A model generated the notes under the pieces. That model was not told the DNA's origin and searched no databases. It worked only from the letters and a program-made list of their open reading frames with translations. The position numbers and the translations under genes were made by a program. From Streptomyces sp. NBC_01351 (GTDB taxonomy: Bacteria; Actinomycetota; Actinomycetes; Streptomycetales; Streptomycetaceae), in NCBI RefSeq assembly GCF_036237315.1, contig NZ_CP108356.1, positions 3,096,501 through 3,160,500 on the forward strand: DNA of 64,000 bases, written 5' to 3'. This document shows positions 59,059-64,000 of the stretch, piece after piece; the stretch's first letter is position 1, and each line of letters starts with the position of its first letter.

Positions 59059-59502
59059 ATGCACGCACTCGACGTCGACTGGGACCACCCCTCGGACCCG
59101 CCGCCCGGCCCGCGGCTCGACCACGTCCGCGCGTACGTGACCACGGCGGGCGCCGACGGACACCTCTGGCACGGAGTCCCCACCCTCCTGCTCACCACGC
59201 TCGACCGCGCCACCGGCCGCACCTCCCGGACCCCGCTGATCTACGGCGAGGACGCGGACCGGCTGATCGTCATGGCCGCCGGCTACGGCGCCCCGGACCA
59301 TCCCGCCTGGTACCGCAACCTCACCGCCCACCCGGAGGTCCGGCTCCAGGTGGGCGCCGCTCTCTTCACGGCCACGGCGCGGACGGCCACGCCGGCGGAG
59401 CGGGAGACGTACTGGGAGATGATGACCGGCCTGTGGCCCCCGTTCGAGGAGGACCAGGAGCGGACGGCCCGCGAGATCCCGCTGGTGATCCTGGAACGCT
59501 AG
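59059..59502 (+). CDS. deazaflavin (F420)-dependent nitroreductase family protein
   Basis: A 147-residue protein of the DDN type. The key block is PTLLLTTLDRATGRTSRTPL, then ADRLIVMAAGYGAPDHPAWY and RNLTAHPEVRLQVGAALFTA, with the W-Y-R-N-L motif that binds the F420 or lipid substrate. The C-terminal EIPLVILER is standard. It may reduce quinones or detoxify small molecules with cofactor F420, which streptomycetes make. Stands alone. Confidence 0.9.
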   Translation: MHALDVDWDHPSDPPPGPRLDHVRAYVTTAGADGHLWHGVPTLLLTTLDRATGRTSRTPLIYGEDADRLIVMAAGYGAPDHPAWYRNLTAHPEVRLQVGAALFTATARTATPAERETYWEMMTGLWPPFEEDQERTAREIPLVILER

Positions 59503-59621
59503 ACGTGGCGCCGCGCCCCGCCGCCACCCGTTCGAGCACCACCCGTTCGAGTCATCCATCGGCCGGCGGCTGGCGCGGACGGTCCTCCATCCGCTGGCAA
59601 CAGAGCGGTAAAGGGGGATGG

Positions 59622-60005
59622 TTGAACACGAACACCCGTGAGCAGGAGCAGGGCGACCACGGCCGCCCGCTCCTCCTCGGACAGGTCCTCGCCGACGCCC
59701 TCGTGACCGTCGTCCGGCAGCCGCAGCGCTCTCAGGAGCGGCGGCAGCCCGACGCGCGCGAGGGCCGGCCCGCCGTCTGCAGGCTGTGCGGCGAGGCCGC
59801 CTACTGGCACAGGACGGTCCGCGGCAAGTGGCTCCTCGTAGAGCCCGGCGAGCAGCCCTGCCACCTCGTACCGGCCGGCAAGCGGTGGCGCATCGCGGGC
59901 GACGGCACCGCCGTGAACCTCGGCGCCGCCATGCCCGCGGACACCTGCCGGGTCAGCCACTTCGACGTGTGCACGGCACGCCGGGCGGCTACGGGAGGCG
60001 GGTGA
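59622..60005 (+). CDS. DUF6083-type Cys-containing protein
   Basis: A 127-residue protein starting at TTG 59622 (AAGGGGGA upstream). The conserved part is CRLCGEAAYWHRTVRGKWLL, then VEPGEQPCHLVPAGKRWRIA and MPADTCRVSHFDVC. Four Cys and two His probably bind a structural zinc. Function unknown. The 3' end overlaps the AraC-family gene by 17 bases in the opposite direction. Confidence 0.72.
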   Translation: MNTNTREQEQGDHGRPLLLGQVLADALVTVVRQPQRSQERRQPDAREGRPAVCRLCGEAAYWHRTVRGKWLLVEPGEQPCHLVPAGKRWRIAGDGTAVNLGAAMPADTCRVSHFDVCTARRAATGGG

Positions 60006-60945
60006 AGGAGCGGCGGTAGACCCGGGGCGGCACGCCCCGGCGGCGTACGAACTGCTCCCGCAGCACGGCCGCGCTGCCGAAACCGACCCGGCGGGCGATC
60101 TCCTCGACGGGCAGGTCCGTGGTCTCCAGGAGCTCCTCGGCGCTGCTCAGGCGCAGGTTCAGCAGCCAGGCGTGCGGGGTGGTGCCGGTCGCGGCGGCGA
60201 AGCGGCGGGCGAAGGACCGCTTGCTCATCATGGCGCGCCGGGCCAGTTCCGCGACGGGCAGCGGCTCGTCGAGGTGCGCGCGGGTCCAGGCCAGCACCTC
60301 GGACAGCCGCTCGTCCTGGCAGTCCGCGGGGACGGGGGCTGCCAGGTACTGGGCCTGCCCGCCGTCGCGGTGCGAGGGCAGTACGAGGTCCCGCGCGATG
60401 GCGTTGGCCGTCGCGGCCCCGTGCTCCCGCCGCAGCAGGTGCAGACAGAGGTCGAAGCCGGCGGCGGCGCCCGCGCCGGTGGCGATCCGCCCCTCGTCGA
60501 CGTAGAGGGCGTCGGCCTCGACGGCCACGTCCGGGTGCCGGTCGGCCAGCAGCCCGGCGAAGCGCCAGTGGGTGGTGGCCCGCCGCCCGTCGAGCAGCCC
60601 GGCGGCGGCCAGCGCGAACGCCCCGACGCAGTGGGCGGCGACGAGCGCGCCGCGCGCGTGCGCGGCCGACAGGGCGTCGAGCACGGCGGGCGGGGGCGGT
60701 GTGCGGAAGTCGGCCCACGGCAGGGCGATCACCAGATCGGCGCCGGCCAGCCGCTCCAGCCCGTACTCGACGGCGACGGGCACCCCGACATCGGTGACCA
60801 CCGCCCCGGGCCGCTCGGTGCACAGCCCGAAGTCGAACCGCGGCAGCCCCGCCCCGCGCACCCCGAACACCTCGGCGACGATCCCGACGGCGAGCATGCC
60901 GACCCCGGGCGGGGCGTAGGCGGCGACGGTGGCGAAAGGGAGCAT
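59989..60945 (-). CDS. GlxA-type AraC-family regulator
   Basis: A 318-residue regulator. The N-terminal DJ-1/PfpI-like domain covers VGIVAEVFGVRGAGLPRFDF, LVAAHCVGAFALAAAGLLDG (nucleophile-elbow Cys in AAHCVGAF) and TATNAIARDLVLP-type segments. The AraC DNA-binding domain follows: AHLDEPLPVAELARRAMMSK, RSFARRFAAATGTTPHAWLL and EIARRVGFGSAAVLREQFVR. ATG 60945. It is divergent from an MBL-fold gene, with a palindrome between, and probably controls it. Confidence 0.9.
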   Translation of the reverse strand: MLPFATVAAYAPPGVGMLAVGIVAEVFGVRGAGLPRFDFGLCTERPGAVVTDVGVPVAVEYGLERLAGADLVIALPWADFRTPPPPAVLDALSAAHARGALVAAHCVGAFALAAAGLLDGRRATTHWRFAGLLADRHPDVAVEADALYVDEGRIATGAGAAAGFDLCLHLLRREHGAATANAIARDLVLPSHRDGGQAQYLAAPVPADCQDERLSEVLAWTRAHLDEPLPVAELARRAMMSKRSFARRFAAATGTTPHAWLLNLRLSSAEELLETTDLPVEEIARRVGFGSAAVLREQFVRRRGVPPRVYRRSFTRLP

Positions 60946-60988
60946 GCGGGGAAGTCTGCCAAATGCGGCTGGCACGATTCCCGCGATC

Positions 60989-61006
60989 AGTGGCAGCTGT
61001 GCCACT
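60989..61006. promoter_or_regulatory. operator candidate between AraC and MBL genes
   Basis: agtggca and tgccact pair across a four-base centre, an 18-bp palindrome 36 bases before the MBL start. A similar half-site (ctggca, near 60969-60974) lies just upstream. Confidence 0.5.
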
Positions 61007-61041
61007 CGTGAACGCGGCTTCCCGCGGCCAGGATTGAGCAC

Positions 61042-61707
61042 ATGACGAAGACGCAGACGGACACGCAGACGGCCACGCTGACGGACATGCCGGCGAACAC
61101 CCCCGCGGACGCCCCCACGGACGCACCGCTCGGCCGCACCGCCACCTACACGATCCTGACCACCGGCTACACCCTCTCCACCGGCCCCGGAGTCGCCGCC
61201 ACCGTCTCCTACGTCTCCGACGGCGACCGGCACGTGATCGTCGACCCCGGCATGGTGGCGAGCCGCGACCGCATCCTCGGCCCGCTCGCGGAACTCGGCC
61301 TCGGCCCCGACGACATCACCGACGTCATCCTCAGCCACCACCACCCGGACAACACCATGAACGTGGGCCTCTTCGGGCAGGCCCGGGTCCACGACCACAA
61401 GGCCATCTACGAGGCCGACCAGTGGACCGACCGCGACGCGGAGGGCTACGAACTCACCCCTTCCCTCCGCCTGATCCGCACCCCGGGGCACAGCCCCGAG
61501 GACATCACCCTCCTCGCCGGGACGGGCACGGGCACCGTCGCCTTCGTGGGCGACCTGTGGTGGCGTCCCAACGGCCCGGTCGACGACCCGGTCGCCCCGG
61601 ACCACGACGTCCTGCGCACCTCCCGCCTCCGGGTGCTGGCCGCCACGGACGTGATCGTCCCCGGCCACGGCCCCGCCTTCCCGGCCGACGAAACGGCGCC
61701 GCTGTAG
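61042..61707 (+). CDS. MBL-fold metallohydrolase
   Basis: A 221-residue protein. After a Thr/Ala/Asp-rich N terminus (MTKTQTDTQTATLTDM) the metallo-beta-lactamase fold shows DVILSHHHPDNTMN (the H-x-H-x-D site in a variant H-H-H-P-D), RTPGHSPEDITLLAG, FVGDLWWRPNG and VIVPGHGPAF. The relative belongs to a group often annotated MBLAC1-like. The natural substrate is unknown. It is divergent from the AraC-type regulator. Confidence 0.9.
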   Translation: MTKTQTDTQTATLTDMPANTPADAPTDAPLGRTATYTILTTGYTLSTGPGVAATVSYVSDGDRHVIVDPGMVASRDRILGPLAELGLGPDDITDVILSHHHPDNTMNVGLFGQARVHDHKAIYEADQWTDRDAEGYELTPSLRLIRTPGHSPEDITLLAGTGTGTVAFVGDLWWRPNGPVDDPVAPDHDVLRTSRLRVLAATDVIVPGHGPAFPADETAPL

Positions 61708-61710
61708 AAC

Positions 61711-62187
61711 CTAGCCGTGGTCGTAGACCGTCACCTCGACGTCGCGCGCACACAACTGCTCTTCGATCAGCGGCTCGATGCGCGACCACTTGCCGCCGGC
61801 GAGCCCGCACCCGATGCGCGGCATGTGCACACTGGCCCCGAGCTCGACGGCATGCCCGGCCAGCGCACCGAGGCAGCGCTCCACCGCGTCGTAACGTATC
61901 GGCGGCCCGCCGCTGCCGGTCCGTATCCCGCGCTGTCCGACCATGTTGGCGACCCACACATCGGGCTTGACCCGCACCAACTGCACGGCCCCCAGCCCGA
62001 AATCGTTCCCACTGCGCCCCCGATGCCACGCCCGGAACGCAGCCTCGGGCTCGGGCCACCGCTTCGAAACGGCCAGCACGAACCCCTTCCCCCACCCGCC
62101 GATGTCATTGCACACGTGCGCGATGACCTTGGGCCCCTTGGCCTGCGGGCTTGTGGCGTCTCCGGCGATGATCCTGAGCGGCTGCAT
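61711..62187 (-). CDS. macrodomain protein (ADP-ribose hydrolase type)
   Basis: A 158-residue macrodomain. Motifs: LRIIAGDATSPQAKGPKVIA, HVCNDIGGWGKGFVLAVSKR, and HMPRIGCGLAGGKWSRIEPL. The G-D-A-T, C-N-D and P-R-I-G-C-G-L-A-G-G segments match the TARG1/OARD1-like branch, which removes ADP-ribose from glutamate or DNA. The Lys in G-W-G-K-G corresponds to the catalytic residue. No ADP-ribosyltransferase gene is next to it. Confidence 0.92.
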   Translation of the reverse strand: MQPLRIIAGDATSPQAKGPKVIAHVCNDIGGWGKGFVLAVSKRWPEPEAAFRAWHRGRSGNDFGLGAVQLVRVKPDVWVANMVGQRGIRTGSGGPPIRYDAVERCLGALAGHAVELGASVHMPRIGCGLAGGKWSRIEPLIEEQLCARDVEVTVYDHG

Positions 62188-62270
62188 CCCCTCACGGTAG
62201 GCGCGACCACTGACAACGAGGGGAGAGAGGCGAGGCCGCTTGTGGCGGCTGTTTTCGTCGGCTCCTTCGC

Positions 62271-62334
62271 CTGACCGCCGTACAGCTCGATATGACCGTC
62301 ATTTGGGGCCGTTTCCGCCCCGGACGGCGGTCAG
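62271..62334. other. nested stem-loop
   Basis: ctgaccgccgt (62271-62281) pairs perfectly with acggcggtcag (62324-62334), and ggggc (62305-62309) with gcccc (62317-62321) inside. Confidence 0.6.
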
Positions 62335-62440
62335 ACGCCGTCATCGAGAAGCGCGTAGCGATCTGTCGCGGCTTATGACCAGCCACAGACTGCCGCAGAC
62401 GCCGTCGTGGAGGAGCGCGTAGCGATTTGTGGCGCCTATC
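62332..62440. repeat. direct repeat, two copies of about 44 bases
   Basis: The two copies start at 62332 and 62396 with cagacgccgtc, and share gagcgcgtagcgat-type cores followed by tgt-ggc. Identity is roughly 85 percent with period 64. They do not look like a CRISPR unit because the copies are imperfect and there are only two. Confidence 0.7.
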
Positions 62441-62641
62441 GGGGGCTGAGGTGCTTGTGGTCGGTGCTTGGCGGCGGGTGGCCGCCTCCCCGGCCCGGAG
62501 ACCAGGGCTGACGGTCTCGGGCTCGGGCGCGCCCCCTGCCGGAGCAGGGCCGGACGTCCCTGACCGCCCCGCCCCCGTCCTTTCTCCCCCGGCCCGTTCT
62601 TTTGGGGGTTTCCCGGCAGTCTTCGTTTTTCCGGGGCGGGG

Positions 62642-62714
62642 CGGTCTGTCAAGGGTGGCCGAAGGCCATCGCGAAGCGACGCGACGACGAAGGAGGAGCG
62701 CCCTTGACAGGCCG
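62642..62714 (+). ncRNA. candidate structured RNA element
   Basis: Outer stem 62642-62655 with 62701-62714: 14 pairs including perfect ctgtcaaggg/cccttgacag and one G-U. Inside are two hairpins with GAA loops: tggcc-gaa-ggcca (62656-62668) and tcgc-gaa-gcga (62669-62679). A purine-rich, ribosome-site-like acgaaggaggag is left single-stranded before the closing arm. The compact multibranch shape is more than a plain terminator. Which strand is transcribed is not known. Confidence 0.5.
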
Positions 62715-62792
62715 TCACGACACGGAAGGACGATGAGACTGACGGGAAATCCCCAAGCCCTTCCTGATGCCGCCCAGGAGCAGCCGCCGCCC

Positions 62793-63392
62793 CTACCCCA
62801 CCGCCCTCACGAACGTGTCCAGTTCGGCCGTCACCCGCTGCAGCACCCCCGCCGACCGGACTGCGTCGCCCGGGATGAGGAGCGCGTGGTCCGCCGACGG
62901 GATCTCCACTACGCGGTGCGGGAGTTCACCCGCGACCCGGGCGTCCCAGAGGGCGTCGGCCGTGCCGCCGACCAGGAGGGTCGGGGCCTTGGTGCGGGTC
63001 AGGGCGTCCGCCACGCGGGGCGAGGTGAGCAGTGGGGTGAGCCACGCCGCCGGAAGGTTCCGGTCGGCGGCGAAACCGGCGGCGAGGGAACCCAGCGACT
63101 TGCCGACGAGCAGGCGACAGGAACCGCCTTCCGCGTCGACCGCCGCCGCGACCTGCGCCTCCACCCACTCCGACCGCTCCGCGGCGGTGAACCCGCGGAA
63201 CTCCCCCGGGATCCGCCACCACAACTGCTGGACGGTCCAACCGTGCTGGAGCAACACCAGCCGTGCGTAGTCGAGCAGAGGGTGCGCCGGCGAGTAGCCG
63301 ACGCCCGGGACGATGACCGCGACGCGGTCGGCGTCACCCTCGAAGCGTGTACGGGCGGGCGTGGGTGAGAGGGAGGGCGAGGACGTCGTCAT
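62793..63392 (-). CDS. alpha/beta hydrolase family protein
   Basis: A 199-residue small alpha/beta hydrolase. VAVIVPGVGYSPAHPLLDYA is the oxyanion region, LLVGKSLGSLAAGFAADRNL holds the nucleophile Ser in G-K-S-L-G, VGGTADALWD gives the Asp, and IPSADHALLIPG the His. There is no signal peptide. The family is common in actinomycetes; substrate unknown. It is divergent from a TetR gene. Confidence 0.88.
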   Translation of the reverse strand: MTTSSPSLSPTPARTRFEGDADRVAVIVPGVGYSPAHPLLDYARLVLLQHGWTVQQLWWRIPGEFRGFTAAERSEWVEAQVAAAVDAEGGSCRLLVGKSLGSLAAGFAADRNLPAAWLTPLLTSPRVADALTRTKAPTLLVGGTADALWDARVAGELPHRVVEIPSADHALLIPGDAVRSAGVLQRVTAELDTFVRAVG

Positions 63393-63441
63393 GGCCGCAG
63401 GTTAGTCACGATCACTTGCCCGGAGCCCCGCATTTCCGTTT

Positions 63442-63467
63442 AATAAATGAACAGTCATTCATTTATT
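63442..63467. promoter_or_regulatory. TetR operator candidate
   Basis: aataaatga (63442-63450) and tcatttatt (63459-63467) are perfect inverted arms around an 8-base centre. The block is strikingly AT-rich for this DNA and sits 16 bases before the TetR start, in the divergent promoter. Confidence 0.75.
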
Positions 63468-63482
63468 CGGAGGTGCAGCCCC

Positions 63483-64000
63483 GTGCCCGGTCGCCCGCGC
63501 GGTATCGACGACGCCGCGATCCTTCACGCCGCCGTCGGCGTCATGGGCCGCACCGGCCCCGCTCGGCTGACGCTGGCCGCCGTCGCCAAGGAGGTCGGGC
63601 TGGTGCCGGCCACCCTGTCGCAGCGGTTCGGGTCCAAGCGCGGGTTGCTGCTGGCCCTGTCGGAGCGGGGCGTGGACGAGATCGGGCGCCTCCACGCGCA
63701 CGTCCGGGCGGAGCACGCCTCGCCGCTGGAGGCGCTCGCCGCGCTGACCGGCGGGGCGTGGAGCGCGGTGGTGACGCCGGAGGAGTTCGCCAACCACATG
63801 GCGTTCCTGTGCTCCGACCTCGCCGACCCGGAGTTCCACCGCCTGGCCCTCGCCGCCGAGCAGGCCCAGCAGGCGGCCGTGCGCTCCCTGCTGGCCGAGG
63901 CCGTCGCGGCCGGGGAGCTGCGCCCGGACACCGACACCGCCGGGCTCGCCCGCGCCGTCCGGCAGGCAACCACCGGGGCCTCGGTGCTGTGGGCGGTGGA
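63483..64000 (+). CDS. TetR family regulator, 3' end outside window
   Basis: At least 172 residues from GTG 63483, which follows GGAGGT. HTH: DDAAILHAAVGVMGRTGPAR, then AKEVGLVPATLSQRFGSKRG, with S-Q-R-F in place of the usual Y-Y-H-F. The C-terminal part (FANHMAFLCSDLADPEFHRL) is ligand-binding. The window ends inside it. It is divergent from the hydrolase gene and probably regulates it through the palindrome at 63442. Confidence 0.88.
   Translation, partial: MPGRPRGIDDAAILHAAVGVMGRTGPARLTLAAVAKEVGLVPATLSQRFGSKRGLLLALSERGVDEIGRLHAHVRAEHASPLEALAALTGGAWSAVVTPEEFANHMAFLCSDLADPEFHRLALAAEQAQQAAVRSLLAEAVAAGELRPDTDTAGLARAVRQATTGASVLWAV

Larger units (their letters stand above)
62188..62792. other. 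gene-free stretch rich in inverted and direct repeats
   Basis: No gene is supported in 605 bases. It holds a nested stem-loop (62271-62334), a direct repeat (62332 and 62396), and a multibranched hairpin (62642-62714). The central part (62450-62640) is GC-rich without clear structure. Confidence 0.7.

Noticed and set aside
62332-62440. Possible CRISPR repeat pair
   Set aside because: Only two copies, imperfect, with a single 20-base gap and no cas genes anywhere in the window.

Overview
The window looks like a piece of a Streptomyces (or close relative) chromosome. The DNA is very GC-rich, third codon positions are almost always G or C, and GTG and TTG starts are common. The gene content is typical of the genus: an XRE/DUF5753 regulator next to an ATP-binding RsbW-like protein and a DUF397 protein, a TerD protein, a DasR-type operator before a chitinase, a Gram-positive Tad pilus operon and many secreted hydrolases. 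No rRNA, tRNA or CRISPR array was seen.

Layout. From 1 to 11.95 kb there is ordinary genus-typical content: a partial DUF192 gene, a SUKH protein, an orphan sugar-type solute-binding lipoprotein, a family VIII esterase/beta-lactamase-like hydrolase, a frameshifted TnpB-related transposase, a polysaccharide deacetylase, and two TetR regulators, each divergent from a likely target and each with paired palindromic operators. From 11.97 to 26.4 kb lie secreted and surface proteins of largely unknown function: two tandem triple-repeat exported proteins, lipoproteins, a TerD fusion, an S41 peptidase, a Fic-domain protein overlapping an unknown partner, and an M64-type metalloprotease with a co-transcribed exported partner. 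From 27.0 to 34.0 kb is a graveyard of gene fragments (amidase, RsbW-like ATPase twice, XRE tail, GcvH tail, DUF1772 tail, OmpA piece, ricin lectin, IS5-like transposase). Several are damaged copies of genes still intact at 33.5-35.2 kb and 39.3-40.4 kb.

From 36.3 to 38.4 kb sits an apparently complete IS607-family element (serine-recombinase tnpA overlapping an RNA-guided-nuclease-type tnpB). From 39.3 to 49.5 kb a 14-gene minus-strand Tad/Flp pilus operon runs zinc-ribbon protein, CpaB, CpaE/TadZ, two TadE-like pseudopilins, CpaF, TadB, TadC, a LuxR-type response regulator, Flp pilin, a TadG-like protein, a lipoprotein, an OmpA-domain protein and one unknown. Together they should build and anchor a cell-surface pilus; the prepilin peptidase is not in the window.

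From 49.8 kb on come a GH18 chitinase behind a DasR-like site, an M14 carboxypeptidase and a D-amino-acid catabolic locus: IclR regulator and RidA divergent from a D-serine/D-threonine-type PLP enzyme and an N-acyl-D-amino-acid deacylase. After these come a YdcF protein, an F420-type nitroreductase, a GlxA/AraC regulator divergent from an MBL hydrolase, a macrodomain protein, a 600-base gene-free stretch rich in RNA-like structure, an alpha/beta hydrolase and a TetR gene cut by the window end.

The best leads for something undescribed are the structured element at 62.64-62.71 kb, the small W-x-G-P repeat protein at 36.06-36.26 kb, the tandem triple-repeat exported proteins at 12-14.3 kb, the variant Fic pair at 21.6-23.1 kb and the fragment graveyard.
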